A stretch of DNA of 64,000 nucleotides, from the NCBI RefSeq assembly GCF_014489635.1, contig NZ_CP060828.1, positions 2,513,501-2,577,500 on the forward strand, written 5' to 3'. Source of the stretch: Streptomyces roseirectus. Lineage in GTDB: Bacteria > Actinomycetota > Actinomycetes > Streptomycetales > Streptomycetaceae. The notes under the pieces were generated by a model. It made no database searches, was not told where the DNA came from, and worked only from the letters and a program-made list of their open reading frames with translations. Both the position numbers and the translations under genes were made by a program. Below are positions 34,900-43,564 of the stretch, piece by piece. Each line of letters begins with the position of its first letter. Positions within the stretch are counted from its first letter, which is position 1.

Positions 34900-37800
34900 A
34901 TGGTCAGTTCCGCACACCGAGCCCTGGACGGCTTCTCCCCCGCGACCCGCGGCTGGTTCACGGGGGCGTTCTCCGCGCCCACCGCAGCCCAGACGGGTGC
35001 GTGGCAGGCGATCCAGCAGGGTTCGGACGTGCTGGTCGTCGCTCCCACGGGCTCGGGCAAGACGCTCGCCGCGTTCCTGGCGGCGCTGGACGGCCTGGCG
35101 TCGACACCCCCGCCGGCGGACCCGAAGAGGCGCTGCCGGGTGCTGTACGTGTCCCCGCTGAAAGCGCTGGCCGTGGACGTGGAGCGCAACCTCCGCAGCC
35201 CTCTGACGGGCATCCGCCAGGAGTCCGTCCGTCTCGGCCTCCCGGAGCCGGAGGTGAAGGTCGGCATCCGCTCGGGCGACACCCCGCCCGCGGAGCGCCG
35301 CGCGCTGGCGACCCGCCCGCCGGACATCCTGATCACGACCCCGGAGTCGCTGTTCCTGATGCTGACGTCGGCGACGCGTGACGCGCTGGCGGGCGTGGAG
35401 ACGGTCATCCTGGACGAGGTCCACGCGGTCGCGGGCACGAAGCGGGGCGCGCACCTGGCGCTGACCCTGGAGCGGCTGGACGAGCTGCTTGCGAAACCGG
35501 CCCGCAGGATCGGCCTGTCGGCGACGGTCCGCCCGGTGGACGAGATCGCCCGCTACCTCGCCCCGCGCGGGCGCGTGGAGATCGTCCAGCCGGTGTCGGC
35601 GAAGGAGTTCGACCTCTCGGTGGTCGTCCCGGTGGAGGACCTGGGCGAGCTGGGCGGCTCCCCCGTGGACGACGCCAAGGCCGAGCGCCCGTCGATCTGG
35701 CCGCACGTGGAGGAGCGGATCGCGGACCTCGTGCAGGCCCATCGCTCGACGATCGTGTTCGCGAACTCCCGCCGTCTGGCCGAGCGCCTGTGCAACCGGC
35801 TGAACGAGATCGCCTACGAGCGGGCGACCGGCGAGCCCTTGACGGAGCATCACACGCCGGCCGAGCTGATGGGCGGTTCGGGCGCGGCCCAGGGCGCCCC
35901 GCCGGTCCTCGCGCGGGCGCACCACGGCTCGGTCTCCAAGGAGCAGCGCGCGCTGGTCGAGGAGGACCTGAAGGCGGGCAGGCTGCCCGCGGTGGTCGCG
36001 ACGTCGAGCCTGGAACTCGGCATCGACATGGGCGCGGTGGACCTGGTCGTCCAGGTGGAGTCGCCGCCCTCGGTCGCCTCCGGCCTCCAGCGCGTGGGCC
36101 GCGCGGGACACCAGGTGGGCGCGGTCTCGACCGGCGTGGTCTTCCCGAAGTACCGGGGCGACCTGGTGCAGGCGGCGGTGGTCACCGAGCGGATGCGCGA
36201 GGGCGCCATCGAGTCGCTGCGGATCCCCGCGAACCCGCTGGACGTGCTGGCGCAGCAGGTGGTGGCGATGGTGTCGATGGACACCTGGCAGTTCGACGAC
36301 CTGCTGGCCGCCGTCCGCCGCGCGGCCCCCTTCGCGTCGCTCCCCGAGTCGGCGTTCACGGCGACCCTGGACATGCTGGCGGGCCGCTACCCGTCGGACG
36401 CGTTCGCGGAGCTGCGCCCGCGCGTGGTGTGGGACCGCGTGGCGGGCACGGTCACGGGCCGTCCTGGCGCCCAGCGCCTCGCCGTCACCTCGGGCGGCAC
36501 GATCCCGGACCGCGGTCTGTTCGGCGTCTTCCTCGCGGGCGCCGATCCCAAGAAGGGCGGCGGCCGGGTCGGCGAGCTGGACGAGGAGATGGTCTACGAG
36601 TCGCGGGTGGGCGATGTCTTCACGCTCGGTACGAGTTCCTGGCGCATCGAGGACATCACGCGTGACCGCGTCCTGGTCTCCCCCGCCCCCGGGGTGCCGG
36701 GCCGGCTGCCGTTCTGGAAGGGCGACCAGTTGGGCCGCCCGCTCGAACTGGGGCGCGCGGTGGGAGCGTTCCTGCGCGAGGTCGGCTCGCTGCCCGAGGA
36801 CGCCGCCCGCCAACGCCTGCTCGCGGCGGGCCTGGACGCGTGGGCCGCCGGCAACGTCCTGTCGTACCTCGCCGAACAGCGCGAGTCCTGCGGTCACGTC
36901 CCGGACGACCGGACGATCGTCGTGGAGCGCTTCCGGGACGAGCTGGGCGACTGGCGTGTGGTCGTCCACTCCCCCTTCGGCGCCCAGGTCCACGCCCCGT
37001 GGGCGCTCGCACTGGGCGCCCGCCTCGCCGAGCGGTACGGCATGGACGCCCAGGTGATGCACGCGGACGACGGCATCGTCCTGCGTCTCCCGGACGCCGA
37101 CCTGATGGGCCTCGACCTGCTCGGCCAAGAGCCCGTGAAGGCGGGCACCGAGTACGACGCCGACCAGGCTCCCGTGGGCGCGCAGGACGTCGTCTTCGAC
37201 AAGGGCGAGGTCGACCAAGTCGTCACCGACCAGGTCGGCGGCTCGGCGCTGTTCGCGTCCCGGTTCCGCGAGTGCGCCGCCCGCGCGCTGCTGCTGCCGC
37301 GCCGCAACCCAGGCCGGCGCACACCCCTGTGGCAGCAGCGTCAGCGGGCGGCGCAACTGCTCCAGGTGGCGAGCGAGTTCGGATCGTTCCCGATCGTCCT
37401 GGAGGCCGTCCGCGAGTGTCTTCAGGACGTCTTCGACGTTCCCGGGCTCGTGGAGCTGATGGGCGACCTGGAGTCCCGCAAGGTGCGCCTGGTCGAGGTC
37501 ACCACCCCGGAGCCGTCCCCCTTCGCGCGCAGCCTGCTCTTCGGGTACGTCGCCCAGTTCCTGTACGAGGGCGACTCACCGCTCGCCGAGCGCCGGGCGG
37601 CGGCGCTGTCGCTGGACTCGCGGCTGCTGGCGGAGCTGCTGGGCCAGGCGGAGCTGCGCGAACTGCTCGACGCGGACGTGCTCACCGAGCTGGAGCGTGA
37701 ACTCCAGTGGCGCACCGAAGAACGGCGTCTCAGGGACGCCGAAGGGGTCGCCGACGCCCTGCGCGTCCTCGGCCCGCTCACCGACGCCGAGCTGGCCGCG

Positions 37801-39837
37801 CGCGGCGCCGACCCGGGCTGGGCGCCGGAACTGGCCGCCGCCCGCCGCGCGATCCGCGTCCGGGTCGCCGGCATCGACCACTGGGCGGCGATCGAGGACG
37901 CGGGCCGCCTGCGCGACGCTCTGGGCACCGCGCTGCCGGTCGGCGTCCCGGAGGCGTTCACGGAACCCGTCAAGGACCCCCTGGGCGACCTCCTGGCACG
38001 CCACGCGCGCACGCGCGGCCCGTTCACGTCCGCCGACGCCGCGACCCGCTTCGGCCTCGGCACGGCCGTCACCGAGGGCGCGCTCCAGCGGCTCGCGGCG
38101 AGCGGGCGCGTCGTCCAGGGCGAGTTCCACCCGGCGGGCATCGGCCAGGAGTGGTGCGACGCGACGGTGCTGCGACGCCTGCGCCGGCGCTCCCTGGCCG
38201 CGCTGCGCCAGGAGCTGGAGCCGGTTCCGCCGCCCGCGCTCGCCCAGTTCCTGCCCCAGTGGCAGCACGTCGGCAGGAGTCACGCCCTGCGGGGCACCGA
38301 CGGCCTGGTCCGCGCGGTCGAGCAGCTTCAGGGCGCCGCCGTGCCCGCCTCGGCGCTGGAGAAGCTGGTCCTGCCGTCCCGCGTGCGCGACTACTCCCCG
38401 GCGATGCTCGACGAACTCACCGCCGCCGGAGAGGTCGTGTGGGCGGGCGCGGGCGCGCTCCCCGGCAAGGACGGCTGGATCTCCCTGTACCTCGCGGACA
38501 CAGCCCCGCTGCTCCTGCCCCCGCCGCACCCCCTGGAGCCGACGGCCCTGCACGAGTCGGTGCTCACCGCCCTCACCGGCGGCTACGGCCTGTTCTTCCG
38601 CCAGATCGCCGACCAGGTCCGCGCCACCACCCACCCCGACGCCACCGACCCCCAGCTCGCCGACGCCCTCTGGGACCTCGCCTGGTCCGGCCGCCTCACC
38701 AACGACACGCTCGCCCCCATGCGCGCGCTGCTCGGTTCCGGCCGTACCGCGGGCTCGACGGCCCACCGCGCCCGGCGCGCGGTCCCGCGCGGGCGCTACG
38801 GCTCGCTCACCGCCGCCGCCCGCCCCGCCTCGCGCGGCGGCCCCCCGACCGTGGCGGGCCGCTGGTCCCTCCTCCCGGCCCCCGAGGGCGACCCGACCGT
38901 CCGCGCCCACGCCCTGGCCCGCACGCTCCTCGACCGGCACGGCGTGGTGACGCGGGGCGCGGTCGCCGCCGAGGGCGTGGAGGGCGGCTTCTCGGCGGTC
39001 TACCGCGTGCTGTCCGCCTTCGAGGACACCGGCCAGGCCCGCCGGGGGTACGTCATCGAAGGGCTCGGCGCGGCCCAGTTCGCCATGGACGGCGCCGTCG
39101 ACCGCCTCCGTGCGGTGGCGAACGCCCAGGACCGGGACGAGTCCGCGCCCGCCGCCCCCGCGACCCCGGCCGACTACGGCTTCCCGGCGAGCGCGACGCG
39201 CGGCATCAGGCCGACACCGGACACCTTCCCGACGTCCTCGGCGTCTCCGGCACTCCCGGCGTCCCCGGAAACCGACGCTCTCACCCGCCCGCCGTCCCTC
39301 GAAACCACCCCTGCCTTCCCCAACCTCGACTGGTCCACCCCCGCACCCGGCGACGCCCTCGACTTCGCCTCCCCCGACGCCGCCTCCCACCGCCCCACCC
39401 CGCCCCCGCCCTACGCCCACGGGCACCCCCACCGCCGCACACCCCCCTCCCGAGCCGTCATCCTGGCCGCGGCCGACCCCGCGAACGCCTACGGCGCCGC
39501 CCTCTCCTGGCCGGAACCCCCCACCGGCGCCGGCCACAAGCCAGGGCGGAAGGCGGGCTCCCTGGTCGTGCTGGTCGGCGGCGAGCTGACGCTCTACATG
39601 GAGCGCGGCGGAAAGACCCTCCTGGCATGGCCGAGCACCCAGGACGACGCTCCCGCGGACGACGCGCGCCTGCGCGAGGCGGCCGAAGCGCTCGCCGAGG
39701 CCGCCCGCGCGGGCACGCTCGGCACGGTCACCGTGGAACGCGTCAACGGCGCCCAGGCCCTGACCTCCCCCTTCGGCCCCCTCCTGGAGGCGGCCGGCTT
39801 CATCGCGACCCCGCGCGGCCTGCGCCTACGGCCATGA
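34900..39837 (+). CDS. lhr: Giant Lhr-type ATP-dependent DNA helicase
   Basis: A 1645-residue superfamily 2 helicase of the bacterial Lhr type, a 3'-5' translocase of DNA repair. Walker A APTGSGKT is at residues 48-55, motif II DEVH at 172-175, motif III GLSATVRP, motif IV region VFANSRRLAERL, motif V LELGIDMGAVDLVVQVESPP and motif VI RVGRAGHQ. The winged helix and Lhr-core domains follow, then an extra C-terminal region. Residues 1430-1530 form a Pro/Thr/Ser-rich linker before a last small folded domain (GSLVVLVGGELTLYMERGGK). The ATG at 34900 is chosen over a GTG 15 bases upstream because AGGA is at seven-base spacing. The nei2 gene follows after 78 bases; the pair is a common repair operon. 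Confidence 0.95.
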   Translation: MVSSAHRALDGFSPATRGWFTGAFSAPTAAQTGAWQAIQQGSDVLVVAPTGSGKTLAAFLAALDGLASTPPPADPKRRCRVLYVSPLKALAVDVERNLRSPLTGIRQESVRLGLPEPEVKVGIRSGDTPPAERRALATRPPDILITTPESLFLMLTSATRDALAGVETVILDEVHAVAGTKRGAHLALTLERLDELLAKPARRIGLSATVRPVDEIARYLAPRGRVEIVQPVSAKEFDLSVVVPVEDLGELGGSPVDDAKAERPSIWPHVEERIADLVQAHRSTIVFANSRRLAERLCNRLNEIAYERATGEPLTEHHTPAELMGGSGAAQGAPPVLARAHHGSVSKEQRALVEEDLKAGRLPAVVATSSLELGIDMGAVDLVVQVESPPSVASGLQRVGRAGHQVGAVSTGVVFPKYRGDLVQAAVVTERMREGAIESLRIPANPLDVLAQQVVAMVSMDTWQFDDLLAAVRRAAPFASLPESAFTATLDMLAGRYPSDAFAELRPRVVWDRVAGTVTGRPGAQRLAVTSGGTIPDRGLFGVFLAGADPKKGGGRVGELDEEMVYESRVGDVFTLGTSSWRIEDITRDRVLVSPAPGVPGRLPFWKGDQLGRPLELGRAVGAFLREVGSLPEDAARQRLLAAGLDAWAAGNVLSYLAEQRESCGHVPDDRTIVVERFRDELGDWRVVVHSPFGAQVHAPWALALGARLAERYGMDAQVMHADDGIVLRLPDADLMGLDLLGQEPVKAGTEYDADQAPVGAQDVVFDKGEVDQVVTDQVGGSALFASRFRECAARALLLPRRNPGRRTPLWQQRQRAAQLLQVASEFGSFPIVLEAVRECLQDVFDVPGLVELMGDLESRKVRLVEVTTPEPSPFARSLLFGYVAQFLYEGDSPLAERRAAALSLDSRLLAELLGQAELRELLDADVLTELERELQWRTEERRLRDAEGVADALRVLGPLTDAELAARGADPGWAPELAAARRAIRVRVAGIDHWAAIEDAGRLRDALGTALPVGVPEAFTEPVKDPLGDLLARHARTRGPFTSADAATRFGLGTAVTEGALQRLAASGRVVQGEFHPAGIGQEWCDATVLRRLRRRSLAALRQELEPVPPPALAQFLPQWQHVGRSHALRGTDGLVRAVEQLQGAAVPASALEKLVLPSRVRDYSPAMLDELTAAGEVVWAGAGALPGKDGWISLYLADTAPLLLPPPHPLEPTALHESVLTALTGGYGLFFRQIADQVRATTHPDATDPQLADALWDLAWSGRLTNDTLAPMRALLGSGRTAGSTAHRARRAVPRGRYGSLTAAARPASRGGPPTVAGRWSLLPAPEGDPTVRAHALARTLLDRHGVVTRGAVAAEGVEGGFSAVYRVLSAFEDTGQARRGYVIEGLGAAQFAMDGAVDRLRAVANAQDRDESAPAAPATPADYGFPASATRGIRPTPDTFPTSSASPALPASPETDALTRPPSLETTPAFPNLDWSTPAPGDALDFASPDAASHRPTPPPPYAHGHPHRRTPPSRAVILAAADPANAYGAALSWPEPPTGAGHKPGRKAGSLVVLVGGELTLYMERGGKTLLAWPSTQDDAPADDARLREAAEALAEAARAGTLGTVTVERVNGAQALTSPFGPLLEAAGFIATPRGLRLRP

Positions 39838-39915
39838 CAACGCCCGGCACCACGGCCACGACGACGCCCCGCGCGCGGGAGCCCCGCCGCCACCCCGCAC
39901 CCCCGAAGGCCGCCC

Positions 39916-40698
39916 ATGCCCGAAGGTGACACGGTCTTCCGGACGGCGAGGCACCTGCACACCGCCCTCGCAGGCGCGCCGCTGACCCGCTTCGACCTGC
40001 GCGTCCCGAAGTACGCGACGGTCGACCTCACCGGCCGGACCGTCCTGGACGTCACCCCGCGCGGCAAACACCTCCTCACCAGGATCGAGGGCGGCCTCAC
40101 CCTCCACTCGCACCTGCGGATGGAGGGCGCCTGGAAGGTGTACGCCGAGGGACAGCGCTGGAGCGGCGGCCCGGGACACCAGATCAGGGCGCTCCTGGGC
40201 ACGGCGGACCGTACGGCCGTCGGCTACCGCCTGACCGTGCTGAACCTGATCCGCACCCCGGAGGAGGACACCCTGGTCGGCCACCTCGGCCCGGACCTGC
40301 TGGGCCCCGACTGGGCGCCGGACCGAGCGCTGGCCAACCTCCTGACCGACCCCGCCCGCCCCCTCGGCGAGGCCCTGCTCGACCAGCGCAACCTCGCCGG
40401 GATCGGCAACGTCTACAAGAGCGAGCTGTGCTTCCTGACCGGTGCCACCCCCTGGCTCCCCGTCGGCGCGCTTCCCGCCGACCGCACGGCCAAACTGCCC
40501 GCCCTGGCCCACCGTCTCCTGGCGGCCAACAAGGACCGCCCGGTCCGCACGACCACCGGCCGCCGGGGCCAGGACCTGTTCGTGTACGGCCGCGCGGGGC
40601 GCCCGTGCCTGCGCTGCGGGACCGTCGTCCGCGTGGCCGGCCAGGACGACCGTCCGACGTACTGGTGCCCGCGCTGCCAGCGCGGGCCCACCAATTGA
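39916..40698 (+). CDS. Nei2-type DNA glycosylase / AP lyase
   Basis: A 260-residue Fpg/Nei-family base-excision enzyme. It starts MPEGDTVFRTARHLH; Pro2 and Glu3 are the catalytic residues, and MPEGD rather than MPELP places it with endonuclease VIII (Nei2). The helix-two-turn-helix is LLDQRNLAGIGNVYKSELCF, and a C-terminal zinc finger has CLRCGTVV and CPRCQ. It removes oxidised pyrimidines and cleaves the abasic site. It lies in the same direction as lhr and probably shares its transcript; Lhr and Nei2 are linked in several actinobacteria. Its stop overlaps an inverted repeat likely to control the next gene. Confidence 0.94.
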   Translation: MPEGDTVFRTARHLHTALAGAPLTRFDLRVPKYATVDLTGRTVLDVTPRGKHLLTRIEGGLTLHSHLRMEGAWKVYAEGQRWSGGPGHQIRALLGTADRTAVGYRLTVLNLIRTPEEDTLVGHLGPDLLGPDWAPDRALANLLTDPARPLGEALLDQRNLAGIGNVYKSELCFLTGATPWLPVGALPADRTAKLPALAHRLLAANKDRPVRTTTGRRGQDLFVYGRAGRPCLRCGTVVRVAGQDDRPTYWCPRCQRGPTN

Positions 40699-40708
40699 CG
40701 GACCGTCA
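40696..40708. promoter_or_regulatory. Perfect inverted repeat upstream of the SDR gene
   Basis: TGACGGACCGTCA is a perfect 6-bp inverted repeat around one base. It overlaps the stop codon of the upstream glycosylase gene and lies about 23 bases before the SDR start. Its size resembles TetR-family operators. No regulator gene is adjacent. Confidence 0.5.
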
Positions 40709-40730
40709 GATTCCCTCGTACGGTCCTTGA

Positions 40731-41573
40731 ATGGCCGTGAAGGCGTACGACCTCAGCGGGCGCACCGCGTTCGTCACCGGAGCCGCGAGCGGCATCGGCC
40801 GCGCCTGCGCCGTCCTGCTCGCGCAGGCGGGCGCGACCGTACACGCGGCGGACCGGGACGCGCGGGGGCTGAAGGAGACGGCGAGGCTCGCCGAGGCAGC
40901 GCGAACCGAAGCGGCGCAAACCGCAGCCCTTCGCCCTGAAGCAGCGCAAGCCGACGCCCCCCGCCCAGAAACCCCCCACCCCGAGGCCGTCCACACCCAC
41001 CGCATGGACGTCACCGACCGCGCCCAGCTCCACCGCGCCATCACCTCCTGCGACCGCCTGGACATCCTGGCCGCCGTCGCCGGCGTCATGCACAGCAGCA
41101 CCGTCCTGGAGACCCGCGACGAGGACCTGGACAGGGTGTGGGCCGTCAACTTCAAGGGCGTCCTGTACGCCTGCCAGGAGGCCGCCGGTCTGATGATCGA
41201 ACAGGGCTCGGGCGGCAGCATCGTCACGATGGCCTCAGGCGCCGTCGACACGGGCGGCGCCGGGCTCCTGTGCTACGGCGTGGCCAAGGCCGCCGTCGTC
41301 CAGTTGACGAAGACCCTCGCGACGGAGGCCGGCCCGCACGGCATCCGCGTCAACGCGGTCGCCCCGGGCTGGATCCGCACCCCGATGACCGACCGCCCGG
41401 ACGCCGCCGCCCAGGCCCGCACGGAGGCGTCCATGGCCCGCCTGTCCCCACTGAGGCGGGTGGGCGAGCCGGAGGACATCGCCCACGCGGTCCTGTATCT
41501 AGCGTCGGACGCGTCGGCCTTCGTCACAGGCCAGATCCTGCGCCCCAACGGCGGCGTCGTGATGCCCTGGTGA
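40731..41573 (+). CDS. SDR-family NAD(P)-dependent oxidoreductase
   Basis: A 280-residue short-chain dehydrogenase. The cofactor motif TGAASGIG lies at residues 16-23, NFKGVL follows the central NAG-like loop (here AAVAGVMHSS, with A in place of the usual N), and the active-site YxxxK appears as CYGVAKAAVVQLTK with its upstream Ser in VTMASGAVD. The C-terminal PGWIRTPMT and ILRPNGGVVM match FabG-like SDRs. Between strands 2 and 3 an unusual 35-residue insertion repeats an Ala/Glu/Arg/Pro unit (EAAQ, ALRPEAAQ, APRPETPHPEAVH). The substrate is unknown. An inverted repeat sits in its promoter. Confidence 0.92.
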   Translation: MAVKAYDLSGRTAFVTGAASGIGRACAVLLAQAGATVHAADRDARGLKETARLAEAARTEAAQTAALRPEAAQADAPRPETPHPEAVHTHRMDVTDRAQLHRAITSCDRLDILAAVAGVMHSSTVLETRDEDLDRVWAVNFKGVLYACQEAAGLMIEQGSGGSIVTMASGAVDTGGAGLLCYGVAKAAVVQLTKTLATEAGPHGIRVNAVAPGWIRTPMTDRPDAAAQARTEASMARLSPLRRVGEPEDIAHAVLYLASDASAFVTGQILRPNGGVVMPW

Positions 41574-41631
41574 CCCCGACAACTCACCTCATCCGAAAAT
41601 CACACCCCCACCACTCCCTCCCCATCCGACC

Positions 41632-41865
41632 TCACCCCCCACCCCCACTCCCACCCCCACTCCCCCGCCAAGCCTCCCGCCACCTCCCCACAGCAACCGC
41701 CCCCACCGCCGCAGCCCGAGGCACACAGTGCACCGGCAACAGACTCAACCCCCACCCCCCACCCACGACCACCCCCTCCACCACCCCCGCGTCCGGCGAG
41801 ACCACGAGCCGCGCGGCGGCCCACCACCACACCACCCCGAGTCCCAGCCGGACTATCCACCCCAC
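41632..41865 (-). CDS. Possible small hydrophobic protein after dps
   Basis: A 77-codon frame that opens with a GTG 8 bases after the dps stop, behind GGGGG. It begins MGWIVRLGLGVVWWWAAARL, continues with VVEGVVVGGGWGLSLLPVHC and ends in a Gly/Ser run. Codon third positions are almost all G or C on this strand, whereas the surrounding plus strand is C-rich simple sequence, which weakens the coding argument. The hydrophobic segment and CVP motif look protein-like. I do not recognise the family. It may be real or an artefact of low complexity. Confidence 0.4.
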   Translation of the reverse strand: MGWIVRLGLGVVWWWAAARLVVSPDAGVVEGVVVGGGWGLSLLPVHCVPRAAAVGAVAVGRWREAWRGSGGGSGGGG

Positions 41866-41873
41866 CAGACCCC

Positions 41874-42344
41874 CTACACGTTCTCGGCCTGGAACATCCA
41901 ATGATGCTTCTCCAGATCCGCGGTGATCCCGATGAAAATGTCCTGGCTCACCGGATCCGCGTCACCCGTAACCGCCACACGTTCCCTCATACGAGTGATG
42001 ACCGCCCCCAGCGCCGAGACGAGCGTCCCCACCGCGTCGGCGTCCTTCACCCACCCCTCGCCCACACTCCCGATCCCACTGCCGGCGGCGACAGTGGCCG
42101 CCCGCCCGTCCGGCGAGACCCCCAGCGCGGAGGCCCGCTCGGCGACCGTGTCGGAGTGCGCACGGGCGATGTCGACGACCTCGTCAAGCTGGAGATGGAC
42201 GGACCGGAACCGGGGCCCGACGACGTTCCAGTGGACCTGTTTGGCGACCAGCGAGAGGTCGATCAGGTCGACGAGGGCGCCCTGCAGCGCCTCGGCGACG
42301 GTACGCAGATCGGCGTCGGACAGCGGGCTCTTCACGACGTACAT
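41874..42344 (-). CDS. dps: Dps-family ferritin-like DNA-protecting protein
   Basis: A 156-residue Dps protein, which stores iron and protects DNA by oxidising Fe(II) with peroxide. The ferroxidase residues lie in AKQVHWNVVGPRFRSVHLQL and DEVVDIARAHSDTVAERASA, the two hallmark segments, and the C-terminal helix DLEKHHWMFQAENV is also typical. The ATG at 42344 has GGAGG seven bases upstream. The gene is monocistronic or followed by the doubtful small frame at 41632. Together with osaABC and clgR it is one of several stress functions on this side of the window. Confidence 0.95.
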   Translation of the reverse strand: MYVVKSPLSDADLRTVAEALQGALVDLIDLSLVAKQVHWNVVGPRFRSVHLQLDEVVDIARAHSDTVAERASALGVSPDGRAATVAAGSGIGSVGEGWVKDADAVGTLVSALGAVITRMRERVAVTGDADPVSQDIFIGITADLEKHHWMFQAENV

Positions 42345-42475
42345 CCGTAAACCTCCGGTGTTCGGGTCACGCCGTTCCACGATGCCCGCGCCCCCGGACC
42401 CCGGCAAACGGAGCGAACGAGAGCACCCCGGGACAGGGAACACCCGAGACGGAGGGCACCCCGGAACATACGAAA

Positions 42476-42501
42476 GCCCCGACCGGGTCCCCGGCCGGGG
42501 C
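42476..42501 (-). terminator. Terminator after clgR
   Basis: GCCCCGACCGG and CCGGCCGGGGC form an 11-bp stem with one mismatch around GTCC. On the minus strand it is followed by TTTC. It lies 28 bases after the clgR stop at 42529. Confidence 0.8.
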
Positions 42502-42528
42502 TTCACGCAAACGCCTTTCCGCAACGCC

Positions 42529-42909
42529 TCAGGCGGCGACCACATCCACCGCCTCGGCAGGCGCCTTGATCGTCACCCGCTCCGGCGGCACACCGGCCAC
42601 CGAAACGGAACCCAGCATCGGACGCACCGGGGCCGGCACGGGCTGGCTGGGGGTGGCCGCAGCGGACTGGGCCAGTTCGGCGAGGGCGAGTTCGTCGCTC
42701 ACTTCCCGCATGAGTTCGGACATCCGTACGTCCAGCGCGTCGCAGATGGCGGCGAGCAGCTCGGAGGATGCCTCCTTCTGCCCCCGCTCCACCTCGGAGA
42801 GATAGCCGAGCGATACTCGGGCGGACGAGGAGACTTCGCGCAGAGTACGGCCCTGGCGCTGGCGCTGCCGACGCAGCACGTCACCCAGCAGGCGACGGAG
42901 CAGAATCAT
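42529..42909 (-). CDS. clgR: ClgR, activator of clp and lon protease genes
   Basis: A 126-residue XRE-type regulator. It begins [20 protein letters not shown]; the helix-turn-helix is in [20 protein letters not shown] followed by [19 protein letters not shown], matching Streptomyces ClgR, which activates clpP1P2, clpC and lon. ClgR is itself degraded by ClpP, and the C-terminal alanines that matter for this in S. lividans are present (the protein ends VDVVAA). The ATG at 42909 has GGAGG at nine bases; an earlier frame start has no support. It is downstream of cinA, pgsA and rimO on the same strand, with a terminator after it. Confidence 0.94.
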   Translation of the reverse strand: MILLRRLLGDVLRRQRQRQGRTLREVSSSARVSLGYLSEVERGQKEASSELLAAICDALDVRMSELMREVSDELALAELAQSAAATPSQPVPAPVRPMLGSVSVAGVPPERVTIKAPAEAVDVVAA

Positions 42910-43018
42910 CGGTGGCTCCCTCCTCGGACCGCGTAGCCGCATCCTTCTCGCCCCACCGTACCGCCTAGCGCCGCGGCCGTGCGGGGAGCGATGTCGTGTT
43001 CACTCAGGGCTGCAAACA

Positions 43019-43564
43019 TCAAAACCCCCCGTTCTGTTCCGTATCCTGTGCCCGCTCATTCCCGGTCTGTTCGCCCGCAAGCTCCTCAAGGAGCAGTGCG
43101 AGTACGCTCCGTACACTCTCTCTACGAATTTCCGCACGGCTGCCGTTCAACCGCAGCGCCTTCACTTTTCCGCCAGGGGCAGAACCGGAATCGGAGCCGA
43201 ACGGTCCGTCGATCGCGACGAAGACGGTCCCGACGGGCTGCCCGTCCTGCGGCTCGGGACCCGCGACGCCGGTCGTCGCGATCCCCCAGTCCGCGCCGAG
43301 CGCCTTGCGGACGCCGGCCGCCATCTGGGCCGCGACCTGCGGATCCACCGCCCCGCGCGCGTCCAGCAGCTCCGCGTCGACGCCCAGCACCTCGCGCTTC
43401 AGGTCGGTCGCGTACGCCGTGACCGAGCCCCGGAACGCCTGGGAGGCGCCGGGCACCGAAGTGATCTCCGCCGCCACCAGACCACCCGTCAGCGACTCGG
43501 CGACGGCAAGCACCTCGCCCCTCACCGTCAGTAGTCGCACCACGTCAGTGGCCGTGGAACTCAC
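43019..43564 (-). CDS. CinA C-terminal-type nicotinamide mononucleotide deamidase
   Basis: A 181-residue stand-alone CinA C-terminal domain (PncC type), which deamidates NMN for NAD recycling. The catalytic region AVAESLTGGLVAAEITSVPG carries the ESxT(G)G serine motif, followed by FRGSVTAYATDLKREVLGVD and GIATTGVAGPEPQDGQPVGT. The N-terminal molybdopterin-binding half of full CinA is absent. The GTG start at 43564 overlaps the pgsA stop (GTGA), so the two are translationally coupled. The last 25 residues are polar and variable. clgR follows about 110 bases later. Confidence 0.93.
   Translation of the reverse strand: MSSTATDVVRLLTVRGEVLAVAESLTGGLVAAEITSVPGASQAFRGSVTAYATDLKREVLGVDAELLDARGAVDPQVAAQMAAGVRKALGADWGIATTGVAGPEPQDGQPVGTVFVAIDGPFGSDSGSAPGGKVKALRLNGSRAEIRRESVRSVLALLLEELAGEQTGNERAQDTEQNGGF

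Noticed and set aside
34585..37356. A 923-codon minus-strand frame opposite lhr
   Set aside because: A high-GC artefact with Arg/Ala/Gly-rich translation, opposite well-supported helicase motifs.
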